In this document: positions 53,490-61,636 of the stretch, piece after piece | How the letters are laid out: each line of letters begins with the position of its first letter | How positions within the stretch are numbered: position 1 is the first letter of the stretch | NCBI RefSeq assembly: GCF_014930365.1 | Contig: NZ_JABXWI010000003.1 | Coordinates: 434,001 to 498,000, forward strand | Direction of reading: 5' to 3' | DNA from: Streptomyces caniscabiei | Lineage (GTDB): Bacteria; Actinomycetota; Actinomycetes; Streptomycetales; Streptomycetaceae | DNA length: 64,000 nucleotides | Translations under genes and position numbers: made by a program | Notes under the pieces: model-generated | The model's database searches: none | The model's input: only the letters and a program-made list of their open reading frames with translations | Told to the model about the DNA's origin: nothing

Positions 53490-54299
53490 GTGTCCGAACA
53501 GCACGCACCACGTTCGCTCATCGTCACCTTCTACGGCGCCTACGGCCGGTCGGTGCCGGGCCCCGTGCCCGTCTCCGAGCTGATCCGGCTGCTCGCCGCG
53601 GTCGGTGTCGACGCGCCCTCCGTCCGCTCCTCGGTGTCCCGGCTGAAGCGGCGCGGCCTGCTCCTGCCGGCCCGCGCCGCGACGGGGGCGGCCGGGTACG
53701 CCCTGTCGGAGGACGCGCGCCAGCTCCTAAAGGACGGCGACCGGCGGATCTACGCGACGGCGCCCGAGCGGGACGAGGGCTGGGTGCTGGCCGTGTTCTC
53801 GGTGCCGGAGTCGGAGCGGCAGAAGCGGCACGTGCTGCGCTCCCGGCTGGCCGGCCTGGGCTTCGGCACGGCGGCGCCGGGCGTGTGGATCGCGCCGGCC
53901 CGGCTGTACGAGGAGACCCGGCACACCCTGACCCGGCTGCGGCTCGACCCGTACGTGGACCTGTTCCGGGGCGAGCACCTGGGGTTCGCGGCGACCGCCG
54001 AGGCGGTGGCGCGCTGGTGGGACCTGGCCGGGATCGCCAAGCAGCACGAGGCGTTCCTCGACCGGCACGCGCCCGTGCTGCACGACTGGGAGCGGCGCGG
54101 GGAGACCCGGCCGGAGGAGGCGTACCGCGACTATCTGCTGGCCCTGGACTCCTGGCGCCAACTGCCGTACGTCGACCCGGGACTGCCGGCCGAACTGCTG
54201 CCCGCCGACTGGCCGGGGGTGCGTTCGGCGGCCGTGTTCCGGGCACTGCACACGCGGCTGAGGGACGCGGGAGCCGCGTTCGTGGACGCCGGAACGTAA
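53490..54299 (+). CDS. PaaX-family transcriptional repressor
   Basis: A regulator of about 269 residues with an N-terminal winged helix (SLIVTFYGAYGRSVPGPVPV; SVRSSVSRLKRRGLLLPA) and PaaX central and C-terminal domains (GWVLAVFSVPESERQKRHVL; FGTAAPGVWIAPARLYEETR). GTG 53490 is preferred over ATG 53481, which lies in a -10 box. PaaX repressors bind aryl-CoA thioesters and release DNA, which fits control of this aryl-CoA cluster. It is placed directly after the ligase gene. The conserved blocks before the dehydrogenase and hydratase genes are its best candidate targets. Confidence 0.9.
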   Translation: MSEQHAPRSLIVTFYGAYGRSVPGPVPVSELIRLLAAVGVDAPSVRSSVSRLKRRGLLLPARAATGAAGYALSEDARQLLKDGDRRIYATAPERDEGWVLAVFSVPESERQKRHVLRSRLAGLGFGTAAPGVWIAPARLYEETRHTLTRLRLDPYVDLFRGEHLGFAATAEAVARWWDLAGIAKQHEAFLDRHAPVLHDWERRGETRPEEAYRDYLLALDSWRQLPYVDPGLPAELLPADWPGVRSAAVFRALHTRLRDAGAAFVDAGT

Positions 54300-54383
54300 G
54301 ACCCCGCGACGGATCCGCCCGCTCAGGGAACCCTCAGCTTCCTGCTTCGTTCTTCCCAGAATCTTTACCTACCATCCTGACGC

Positions 54384-55277
54384 ATGAGCCTCATGCGCAC
54401 CCTGAACCGTGCCCTCACCGCCACCACCGGTCTGCACGTACGCAGAGCCGCCCCGGTCGTGCCCGCGCCCGGGGTCACGGCGCCGAAGCAGGCCGCGAGG
54501 AAGCCCACGGCGGTGTACCGATGTCCGGCTCCCGAGGACCTCGCCACGGACCGGCTGCTCAGGCGGCCGGTCTTCATCATGTCGCCCGTGCGCTCGGGCT
54601 CCACCCTGCTGCGGATGCTCCTGAACGCGCACTCGCGGCTGCACTCCCCGCACGAACTGCACATACGTCGTCTGGAGGTCGGCTACGGCAGCAAGCTCTC
54701 CCGGAAGGCGATGAGCGCGCTCGACCTGGAGCGCGGTGACCTGGAGCATCTGCTGTGGGACCGGGTCATGCACCGCGAACTGGTCAGGTCCGGCAAGGAC
54801 TTCATCGTAGAGAAGACCCCGAGCAACGCCTTCGTGTACGAGCGCATCCGGGACTGCTGGCCGGACGCCCGCTTCGTCTTCCTGCTGCGCCACCCGGTCT
54901 CCATCGCCCGGTCCTGGCACGAGGGCGACCCCGGCAGGCGCACCTACGACGAGGCCGCCGCCGACGCGCTGCGCTACATGAGGGCCGTCGAGAAGGCGCG
55001 CGAGGGCACCACCGGCGGGTACACCGTGCGCTACGAGGACCTCACCGCCGACGCCGAGAAGGAACTGCGGGGGCTGTGCGCGTACCTCGGCGTCGACTTC
55101 GAACCGGCCATGCTCGACTACGGCGCGAAGGACGACGCCCAGGTCGTCAAGGGCCTCGGCGACTGGCGGGACAAGATCAGGACCGGTCGGGTGCAGGCCG
55201 GGCGGGCGCTGCCCGGCGACGACGAGATCCCCGGCCCGCTCCGGCCGATGTGCCGGGCGTGGGGTTACGGCGCATGA
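54384..55277 (+). CDS. PAPS-dependent sulfotransferase
   Basis: A 297-residue sulfotransferase-family protein. The 5'-phosphosulfate loop SPVRSGSTLL starts at Ser67, and the 3'-phosphate motif RFVFLLRHPVSIARS spans 163-177 with Arg169 and Ser177. No signal peptide is seen, so it acts in the cytoplasm on a small molecule, lipid or glycan precursor. A TACCAT box ends eight bases before the ATG, so the mRNA has little or no leader. It begins a four-gene coupled operon whose last gene makes the sulfate donor (APS kinase), a coherent sulfation module. Confidence 0.88.
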   Translation: MSLMRTLNRALTATTGLHVRRAAPVVPAPGVTAPKQAARKPTAVYRCPAPEDLATDRLLRRPVFIMSPVRSGSTLLRMLLNAHSRLHSPHELHIRRLEVGYGSKLSRKAMSALDLERGDLEHLLWDRVMHRELVRSGKDFIVEKTPSNAFVYERIRDCWPDARFVFLLRHPVSIARSWHEGDPGRRTYDEAAADALRYMRAVEKAREGTTGGYTVRYEDLTADAEKELRGLCAYLGVDFEPAMLDYGAKDDAQVVKGLGDWRDKIRTGRVQAGRALPGDDEIPGPLRPMCRAWGYGA

Positions 55278-55684
55278 GGCCGCACGCCGAGATAGCCGAG
55301 GTCTGGCCGCGCGACGGACACATCAGACTCCTCGGACGCATCCACGGGGTCCCGGCGGGCGGGACCTGGCGGCTCGTCCTCACCCGCCGCGCGCACACCG
55401 GCCGGACGCTGCGCTACGACACCGCCGTCGAGGGCGACCGTTTCGAGACCGGGCTGCCCGTCGGCGACCTCGCCGCCGCCGACTACGCGTCCGTCGAGGA
55501 GTGGGACGTCCACCTGAGCGACGGCGAGGTCGAACTGCGCGCCGGGAGGCACCTCGACGACGTGCGGGGCAAGAAGAGGATCTTCGTGTACCCGGAACAG
55601 CGCGTGGGGGACCTCCGGGTGCGGCCCTACTACACGATCAAGGACAACCTGTCCCTGGAGTGCCGTACGAAAGGCTCCGCATGA
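55274..55684 (+). CDS. Unknown 136-residue protein of the sulfation operon
   Basis: The ATG overlaps the sulfotransferase stop (ATGA) and its own stop overlaps the glycosyltransferase ATG, so it is an integral operon member. The sequence is polar and beta-rich: EVWPRDGHIRLLGRIHG, TWRLVLTRRAHTGRTLRYDT, EEWDVHLSDGEVELRAGRHL, ending VRPYYTIKDNLSLECRT. There is no signal peptide, membrane segment or catalytic motif that I recognise. It resembles a single beta-sandwich domain found attached to some sulfotransferases and glycosyltransferases. It may be an acceptor-binding or partner subunit. Confidence 0.8.
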   Translation: MRPHAEIAEVWPRDGHIRLLGRIHGVPAGGTWRLVLTRRAHTGRTLRYDTAVEGDRFETGLPVGDLAAADYASVEEWDVHLSDGEVELRAGRHLDDVRGKKRIFVYPEQRVGDLRVRPYYTIKDNLSLECRTKGSA

Positions 55685-56925
55685 CCGACCGCCGACCTCT
55701 CCCGGAGCGTCCCCGCGTCCGCTATCTGCTGCTGCACGCGTACGGCCGGGGCGGGACCATCCGCACGGTGATGAACCAGGCCAACTCCCTGGTGGCGGCG
55801 GGCTGGACCGTGGAGATCGTCAGTGCCCTGCGCCGCCGCGACGACATCCAGTTCCCGCTCGACCCCCGGGTGCGGGTCTCCACCGTCGTCGACCTGCGCG
55901 AGGGCGCCCACACCCCGCCGACCGGGCTGCTCGCCCGCCTGCGCGACCGCAGGCGCGGCGGACAGCTGGAGAGACCCGCCCGGCACATCCCCGAGGGCGA
56001 GTTCGGCTACCGCTACTTCAACCGGTACGTGGAGGACCGACTCATCGCGTATCTGCGGTCGTTGACCGACGGCGTCCTCGTCACCACCCGCCCCGCGCTG
56101 AACTTCCTGGCCGCGGAGCACGCCACCGGCGGTGTGGTCCGGGTCGCCCAGGAACACATGAACCTCGGCAGCCACAAGCAGGACGTGCGGCGGCGCATCC
56201 AGGAGACCTACCCGCGCTTCGCCGCGGTCGCCGTGCTGACCGAACGCGACCGCGACGAGTACGCCGAACTGCTGCCAGGGACCCGGGTCGTCCGCATCCC
56301 CAATGCCGTGCACTCCCTGGACCAGGTGCCCGCGGACCCCAGGTCGAAGATCGCGGTGGCGGCCGGCCGGCTCTTCCCGCAGAAGGGCTTCGACCTGCTG
56401 ATCCCGGCCTGGGCCAAGCTCGTCGAGACATACCCCGACTGGCGCTTGAGGATCTACGGCAGCGGCGAGAAGAAGTCGGAACTGCGCCGCCTCATAGAGG
56501 AACACCATCTCTACAATCACGTCTTCCTCATGGGACACACCGACCGCCTGGACGACGAACTCGCCAAGGCCTCCTTCTATGTGCTCAGTTCGCGCTTCGA
56601 GGGACTGCCGATGGTGATGATCGAGGCGATGAGCCACGCTCTGCCCGTGGTGAGCTTCGACTGTCCGACCGGCCCCGCCGACGTACTGACGCACGGCGTG
56701 GACGGGCTGCTCGTCGCGCCCGAGGACCCCGACGCGCTCGCCGACGCCATGGCCAGGCTGATGGCCGACGAGGTGCTGCGCGCCGACATGGGGGTGGCCG
56801 CGGTCCTCACGGCCGCCTCCTACGGCCCGGACTCCGTCCACCACCGCTGGGAGTCCCTCTTCACCTCCCTCCACGAGCAACGGCACGGCGTCACGGCCGG
56901 TGCCGCGAAAGGAACCCGCGCATGA
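55681..56925 (+). CDS. GT4-family glycosyltransferase
   Basis: A 414-residue GT-B enzyme. The N-terminal acceptor domain (RYLLLHAYGRGGTIRTVMNQ) is followed by the donor domain with AVAAGRLFPQKGFDLLIPAW, LRIYGSGEKKSELRRLI and the E-x7-E motif in RFEGLPMVMIEAMSHALPVV. It is a retaining nucleotide-sugar transferase. Embedded between a sulfotransferase and APS kinase, it probably extends the glycan or glycolipid that is sulfated, in the manner of wall teichoic-type or extracellular polymers; the product is unknown. It overlaps both neighbours by 4 bp. Confidence 0.9.
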   Translation: MTDRRPLPERPRVRYLLLHAYGRGGTIRTVMNQANSLVAAGWTVEIVSALRRRDDIQFPLDPRVRVSTVVDLREGAHTPPTGLLARLRDRRRGGQLERPARHIPEGEFGYRYFNRYVEDRLIAYLRSLTDGVLVTTRPALNFLAAEHATGGVVRVAQEHMNLGSHKQDVRRRIQETYPRFAAVAVLTERDRDEYAELLPGTRVVRIPNAVHSLDQVPADPRSKIAVAAGRLFPQKGFDLLIPAWAKLVETYPDWRLRIYGSGEKKSELRRLIEEHHLYNHVFLMGHTDRLDDELAKASFYVLSSRFEGLPMVMIEAMSHALPVVSFDCPTGPADVLTHGVDGLLVAPEDPDALADAMARLMADEVLRADMGVAAVLTAASYGPDSVHHRWESLFTSLHEQRHGVTAGAAKGTRA

Positions 56926-57524
56926 CGACCTCGTCCAGGGCCTCCCGGGCCCAGGGAGCCACGGTCTGGCTCACCGGACTGCCGAGTGCGGGCAAGACGA
57001 CGGTCGCCCGCGTGCTCGCCGGCCGGCTGCGGTCCGAGGGGCACCGGGTGGAGGTCCTCGACGGTGACGAGGTCCGCCGCTTCCTCTCCGCCGGCCTCGG
57101 CTTCTCCCGCGCGGACCGCGACACCAACGTGCAGCGCATCGGCCTGGTCGCCGAGGTCCTCGCCCGCAACGGGGTGCTGGCGCTGGTGCCGGTCATCGCG
57201 CCGTACGCCGACAGCCGGGAGGCCGTCCGCAAGCGTCACGACGTGAGCGGCACGCCGTACTTCGAGGTGCATGTCGCCACCCCCGTCGAGGTGTGCAGCC
57301 GCCGCGACGTCAAGGGGCTGTACGCCCGGCAGGCCGCGGGCCGCCTCAAGGGCCTGACCGGCGTCGACGACCCCTACGAGCCGCCGGTCGCCCCCGCGCT
57401 CCAGCTCCCCACGCAGGACCAGACCCCCGACGAGTCGGCCGCGGCCGTGTACGCGATGCTGGCGGAGCGGGGCCTCGTCGGACCGGCACCCCGGGTCACG
57501 CCCAGTACACCTAGGACAAGGTGA
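56922..57524 (+). CDS. cysC: Adenylylsulfate (APS) kinase
   Basis: A 200-residue CysC-type kinase: P-loop GLPSAGKT (19-26), LDGDEVRRFLSAGLGFSRAD (DGD and RxxxxxxLGFSxxDR signature) and APYADSREAVRKRH. It phosphorylates adenylyl sulfate to PAPS, the donor for the sulfotransferase encoded three genes upstream. No ATP sulfurylase (cysD/cysN) is in the window, so this copy relies on APS made elsewhere and is dedicated to sulfation. Its 3' end overlaps the convergent hydroxylase/reductase gene by 14 bp. Confidence 0.94.
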   Translation: MTTSSRASRAQGATVWLTGLPSAGKTTVARVLAGRLRSEGHRVEVLDGDEVRRFLSAGLGFSRADRDTNVQRIGLVAEVLARNGVLALVPVIAPYADSREAVRKRHDVSGTPYFEVHVATPVEVCSRRDVKGLYARQAAGRLKGLTGVDDPYEPPVAPALQLPTQDQTPDESAAAVYAMLAERGLVGPAPRVTPSTPRTR

Positions 57525-59844
57525 GGCGGGGTCTGGGGGCGTCGGTGCGGCCCGTGTTGGGGCGGCGGCTGCCGGCCCGGTAGGGGGCGGGCCAGGGCGC
57601 GCCCGGTCCCTCGTAGCCCTGTTCGGCGGCGGCGTGGAGGGTCCAGTGGGGGTCGTAGAGGTGGGGCCGGGCCAGGGCGCAGAGGTCGGTGCGGCCCGCC
57701 AGGAGCAGGGAGTTGACGTCGTCCCAGGAGGAGATGGCGCCCACGGCGATCACCGGTACCCCCACCTCGTGCCGGATGCGGTCGGCGTACGGGGTCTGGT
57801 ACGAGCGGCCGTACTCGGGGTGCTCGTCGGCGACGACCTGTCCCGTCGAGACGTCGATCGCGTCGGCGCCGTGCGCGGCGAAGGCACGGGCGATCGCGAC
57901 GGCGTCCTCGGCGGTGGTGCCCCCGTCCGCCCAGTCGGTCGCGGAGATACGGACGGTCATGGGCCGCTCCTCCGGCCACACCGCCCGTACGGCGTCGAAG
58001 ACTTCGAGCGGGAAGCGGAGCCGGTGTTCGAGCGGGCCGCCGTAGCGGTCGGTGCGGCGGTTCGTCAGCGGTGAGAGGAAGCCGGAGAGCAAGTAGCCGT
58101 GGGCGCAGTGGAGTTCGAGGAGGTCGAACCCGCTGCGGGCGGCCCTGAGCGCGGCCGAGGCGAACTGCTCGCGGATGTCGGTGAGTTGGGCGCGGGAGAG
58201 CGCGCGCGGTGTCTGGCTGCCCGGCTTGTACGGCAGCGGGGAGGCCGCTGCCAAGGGCCAGTTGCCGGTGTCCAGCGGCTCGTCGATGCCCTCCCACATC
58301 AGCTTGGTCGAGCCCTTGCGGCCGGAGTGCCCCAGCTGCACGCCGACGGCCGTGCCCGGTGCGTGCCGGTGCACGAAGCTCACCGTGCGGCGCCAGGCGT
58401 CGGCCTGCCGGGCGTTCCAGAGTCCGGCGCAGCCCGGGGTGATCCGCCCCTCGGGGCTGACGCACACCATCTCGGTCATCACCAGCCCGGCGCCGCCGAG
58501 GGCCCGGGCGCCCAGATGGACGAGGTGGAAGTCGCCGGGGACACCGTCGGTCGCCGAGTACATGTCCATCGGGGAGACCACGACCCGGTTGCGCAGGGTC
58601 AGCCCGCGCAGCCGGAAGGGGGTGAACATCGGGGGTGTGCCGGGCGGGCAGCCGAACTCCCGCTCCACCGCGCCGGTGAAGTGCGCGTCGCGCAGGCGGA
58701 GGTTGTCGTGGGTGACACGGCGGCTGCGGGTGAGGAGGTTGAAGGCGAACTGCCGCGAGGGCTGGTCGAGATGGAGCCCGATGTTCTCGAACCACTCCAG
58801 ACTGGCCCGCGCGGCACGCTGGGTGGAGGCGACCACCGGGCGCCGCTCCTCCTCGTACGCCCTCAACGCCCTTTCCTGGTCGGGCTGTTCCTCCAGACAC
58901 GCGACCAGCGCCAGCGCGTCCTCCACGGCCAGCTTGGTGCCGGAGCCGATGGAGAAGTGCGCGGTGTGCGCGGCGTCACCGAGCAGGACCAGGTTGCCGT
59001 GCGACCAGCGCTCGTTGACGACCGTGCGGAAGGTCGTCCAGGTGGAGTTGTTGGAGCGCAGCGGCCGGCCGCCGAGCGCGTCGGCGAAGAGTTTCGCGCA
59101 CCGTTCGACCGACTCGCGCTCGTCGGCCCGGTCCAGCCCGGCGGCCCGCCACACCTCCTCGCGCATCTCCACGATGACGGTGGAGGCGTCCGGCGCATAC
59201 GGGTAGCCGTGCAGTTGCGCCACGCCGTGCTCGGTCTCGGCGATCTCGAAACGGAACGCCTCGAAGGCGAAGTCGGCGGCGAGCCAGATGTAGCGGCAGC
59301 GGTGCGTCTCGACGGTCGGCCGGAACACCTGCGCGTACGCCTCGCGCGTCGCGCTGTGCACCCCGTCCGCCGCGATGACCAGGTCGTACGTCTCGCAGAG
59401 CCAGGAGGGGTACGGGGCCTCGGTGCCGAAGCGGAGGTCCACGCCGAGGGCGCGGCAGCGGTCGTGCAGGATGCGGAGGAGGGTGCGGCGGCCGAGGGCG
59501 GCGAAGCCGTGTCCTCCGGAGGTGTGGCGGGTGCCTCGGTGGACGATGTCGATGGCGTCCCAGCGGGTGAAGTGGGCTTGCAGGGCCTCGTGGACGGTCG
59601 GGTCGGCGTGTTCTATGCCGCCGAGGGTCTCGTCGGAGAGGACTACGCCGAAGCCGAAGGTGTCGTTCGGGGGGTTGCGTTCCCAGACGGTGATCTCGCG
59701 GGTGGGGTTCAGGCGTTTCAGCAACGCTGCGGCGTAGAGGCCGGCTGGGCCGCCGCCGATGATCGCTATTCGGGTGGGGTGGGTGGGGTGCGTTGGCGGC
59801 TGCGGGTGGGTGGGGGCTGGTCGCGCCCCGCGGCGGAGCCGCAT
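57511..59844 (-). CDS. Bifunctional aminobenzoyl-/salicylyl-CoA 5-hydroxylase with OYE-type reductase
   Basis: A fusion of about 777 residues. The N-terminal half is an aromatic-ring flavin monooxygenase: RIAIIGGGPAGLYAAALLKR (FAD Rossmann), then NLVLLGDAAHTAHFSIGSG. The C-terminal half is an old-yellow-enzyme barrel (MFTPFRLRGLTLRNRVVVSP; HCAHGYLLSGFLSPL). The pattern matches 2-aminobenzoyl-CoA monooxygenase/reductase and salicylyl-CoA 5-hydroxylase. Reaction: hydroxylation and partial reduction of the aryl-CoA ring, allowing beta-oxidation-like breakdown. The start is uncertain. The conserved part begins at about 59775, while ATG 59844 (used here) or ATG 59922 (TGATG overlap with the hydratase stop) add a Pro/Thr/His-rich extension that comes from a repeat-like element. 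Confidence 0.88.
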   Translation of the reverse strand: MRLRRGARPAPTHPQPPTHPTHPTRIAIIGGGPAGLYAAALLKRLNPTREITVWERNPPNDTFGFGVVLSDETLGGIEHADPTVHEALQAHFTRWDAIDIVHRGTRHTSGGHGFAALGRRTLLRILHDRCRALGVDLRFGTEAPYPSWLCETYDLVIAADGVHSATREAYAQVFRPTVETHRCRYIWLAADFAFEAFRFEIAETEHGVAQLHGYPYAPDASTVIVEMREEVWRAAGLDRADERESVERCAKLFADALGGRPLRSNNSTWTTFRTVVNERWSHGNLVLLGDAAHTAHFSIGSGTKLAVEDALALVACLEEQPDQERALRAYEEERRPVVASTQRAARASLEWFENIGLHLDQPSRQFAFNLLTRSRRVTHDNLRLRDAHFTGAVEREFGCPPGTPPMFTPFRLRGLTLRNRVVVSPMDMYSATDGVPGDFHLVHLGARALGGAGLVMTEMVCVSPEGRITPGCAGLWNARQADAWRRTVSFVHRHAPGTAVGVQLGHSGRKGSTKLMWEGIDEPLDTGNWPLAAASPLPYKPGSQTPRALSRAQLTDIREQFASAALRAARSGFDLLELHCAHGYLLSGFLSPLTNRRTDRYGGPLEHRLRFPLEVFDAVRAVWPEERPMTVRISATDWADGGTTAEDAVAIARAFAAHGADAIDVSTGQVVADEHPEYGRSYQTPYADRIRHEVGVPVIAVGAISSWDDVNSLLLAGRTDLCALARPHLYDPHWTLHAAAEQGYEGPGAPWPAPYRAGSRRPNTGRTDAPRPRLTLS

Positions 59845-59880
59845 ATCGACACTGCCCCGCGCCCCTGAGGGGGCTGGGGT
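59791..59880. repeat. Streptomyces extragenic-palindrome-like element at the 5' end of the hydroxylase gene
   Basis: The block has the look of the common GC-rich intergenic repeats of the genus: GCCCCGCGCCCC, GCGGCGGAGCCGC and CGCGACCAGCCCCCACC-type segments with local dyads. It lies between the hydratase stop and the first conserved codon of the hydroxylase. Recognition is from memory only. Confidence 0.4.
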
Positions 59881-59921
59881 CGGTATCGCAGGCGAGGTCT
59901 GCATGCCGGAGGGGGGTCGCA

Positions 59922-60749
59922 TCAGTGGCCCTGCCACTTCGGGGGGCGTTTTTCTGTGAACGCCGCGTGGAATTCCCGGTAGTCCTCGCCGGTCATCAGG
60001 AGGGCCTGGGTCGACGCGTCGAGTTCCACGGCGGCCGACAGGGGCATGTCCAGCTCGGCCGTCAGCAGGGCCTTCGTCTGGGCGTGGGCCAGGGCCGGGC
60101 CCTCGGCCAGGCGGCGGGCCAGGGTGTGCGCGGCCTCGTCGGCGCTGCCCTCGTCGGTGAGCTGGCTGACGAGACCGATGCGCTCGGCCTCGGCGGCACG
60201 GACGGGGTCGCCGAGCATGAGGAGGCGGGTCGCGTGGCCGAGGCCGACGACGCGGGGCAGGAGGTAGGCGGCGCCCATGTCACCACCGGAGAGGCCCACG
60301 CGGGTGAAGAGGAAGGAGAAGCGAGCGGTGGGGTCGGCCACCCGGAAGTCGGCGGCCAGAGCGAGGACCGCGCCGGCGCCCGCCGCCACACCGTGCACGG
60401 CGGCGATCACGGGGAAGGGGCATTCGCGGACGGCGCGTACGACCTGTCCGGTCATCCGGTTGAAGTCGAGCAGCTGAGCGGTGTCCATGGCGAGCGTGGC
60501 GCCGATGATCTCGTCGACGTCCCCGCCGGAGCAGAAACCGCGGCCGGCGCCGGCCAGCACCAGGGCCCGTACGGATCTCTCCCGGGAGAGCTCGGCGAGC
60601 AGGTCGCGCAGGTCGGCGTAGGCGCCGAAGGTGAGGGCGTTCAGCTTCTCGGGGCGGGCGAGGGTGACGGTGGCGACGCCGTCGGTGATCTCGCACCGCA
60701 GATGCCGCCAGTCGGAGGTGCGGGCGGCGGAGCCGGTGAAGGGACTCAT
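59922..60749 (-). CDS. Enoyl-CoA hydratase/isomerase family protein
   Basis: A 275-residue crotonase. LARPEKLNALTFGAYADLRD, the first oxyanion-hole segment VLAGAGRGFCSGGDVDEII, the second HGVAAGAGAVLALAADFRVA, and FSFLFTRVGLSGGDMGAAYL with the usual catalytic acidic region substituted by Gly/Asp. It probably hydrates or opens the cyclic enoyl-CoA made by the bifunctional hydroxylase/reductase encoded next. The second copy of the conserved promoter block lies 58 bp upstream, so this operon and the dehydrogenase/ridA operon are probably co-regulated. Confidence 0.9.
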   Translation of the reverse strand: MSPFTGSAARTSDWRHLRCEITDGVATVTLARPEKLNALTFGAYADLRDLLAELSRERSVRALVLAGAGRGFCSGGDVDEIIGATLAMDTAQLLDFNRMTGQVVRAVRECPFPVIAAVHGVAAGAGAVLALAADFRVADPTARFSFLFTRVGLSGGDMGAAYLLPRVVGLGHATRLLMLGDPVRAAEAERIGLVSQLTDEGSADEAAHTLARRLAEGPALAHAQTKALLTAELDMPLSAAVELDASTQALLMTGEDYREFHAAFTEKRPPKWQGH

Positions 60750-60806
60750 TCGGGAGGCCTCCTCGGGGGCTGCCGCGGTGCCGCGGCTCCTTCCCCACCT
60801 CCCGAA

Positions 60807-60834
60807 GTTATCACCGTTATCTGACTGTCGTCAC
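60807..60834 (-). promoter_or_regulatory. Conserved promoter-proximal element, copy 2 (GATAAC ... GTGACGACAGTCA)
   Basis: On the minus strand GTGACGACAGTCA is followed after nine bases by GATAAC, as at 51694-51721. The dyad TGAC-N4-GTCA is conserved. A second GATAAC in the gap gives GTTATCACCGTTATC on the plus strand. Confidence 0.7.
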
Positions 60835-61058
60835 GAGTGCGCGATAGGCCGATCGGGCCAGGGAGCCGAGGGCGGGCGGGGCTCCGTGACTCGGTCACGG
60901 ACGTTCGACAAGGCGGTAACGACGGGCTCGGCCGGGCGCGGCGGGGCGTTGGCGTGGGTAGACCGCCGTCAACGGGGCCGACGGTCCCCCGCGGCGCCCG
61001 CCGAGCGGTTTCGCCGGTCCGCGCCGTACCATTCATCACGTTGAAAGCAGGACGAGCC
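60835..61058. other. Intergenic region between hydratase operon and HATPase gene
   Basis: No further gene supported. A GCGATA motif shared with the 51726 region lies at 60841. GCAGGAC before the HATPase ATG acts as SD. Confidence 0.5.
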
Positions 61059-61523
61059 ATGACCTGCTCCATGAACGGATCCGCCGCCTTGCACGAACCC
61101 TCCACTCCCGCCTCCTGGCGCATCGCGCTGCCGCACACCGCCGCGGCCGTGCCCGTGGCCCGCGCGTTGGTGCGGACGGCGCTGACCGAGCTGGAGCACG
61201 GGGCGGACTGCGACACGGCGGAGCTGCTCACGGCGGAGCTGGTCGCGAACGCGATCGAGCACGCCGCCGGGGAGGGTCCGATAGAGCTGGTCGTCGAGCT
61301 GGTGCCGAGTGGCTGCAAGGTCGAGGTCCACGACCCCGACCCCGCTCCCCCGGGCGACCTCACCACCCCGGGACACCTCGACCCCGACCCCTGGCAGGAG
61401 CACGGCCGCGGTCTGCTGCTGATCCGCGCACTCAGCTCGGCCTGCGGCCACCGCCCCACGGATTCGGGCAAGGCGGTGTGGTTCCGGCTGCCGACGGTGC
61501 CGCCGCAGCGCCGCCACCCGTAG
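61059..61523 (+). CDS. ATP-binding HATPase protein (anti-sigma-factor Ser/Thr kinase-like)
   Basis: A 154-residue HATPase_c protein: WRIALPHTAAAVPVARALVR, N-box ELLTAELVANAIEHAAGEGP, VEVHDPDPAPPG (G1-like Asp) and HGRGLLLIRALSSACGHRP (G2 region). Streptomyces genomes hold many such orphan proteins, related to SpoIIAB/RsbW, that bind sigma factors or anti-anti-sigma partners. ATG 61059 is used; an in-frame ATG lies 12 bases later. No sigma factor is adjacent. It is intact, unlike the related remnant at 16472-16958. Confidence 0.88.
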   Translation: MTCSMNGSAALHEPSTPASWRIALPHTAAAVPVARALVRTALTELEHGADCDTAELLTAELVANAIEHAAGEGPIELVVELVPSGCKVEVHDPDPAPPGDLTTPGHLDPDPWQEHGRGLLLIRALSSACGHRPTDSGKAVWFRLPTVPPQRRHP

Positions 61524-61613
61524 CCGTCAGCCGTCAGCCGTCAGGGCGTGGCGTCAGCCCGTGGCCGTCGGCCGTCAGCGCGTGGCCGTGAGCCGTCAGC
61601 CGGTGGCCGTCGG
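61520..61613. repeat. Degenerate GCCGTCAG tandem repeats between convergent genes
   Basis: GCCGTCA recurs three times at 7-bp intervals, then longer units starting GTGGCCGT (about 61558, 61580 and 61601). It lies between the HATPase stop and the ornithine carbamoyltransferase stop, and GGCCGTCGGCC dyads may help termination. Confidence 0.6.
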
Positions 61614-61636
61614 CCCGGCGTCGCCCGGCAGCGGCC

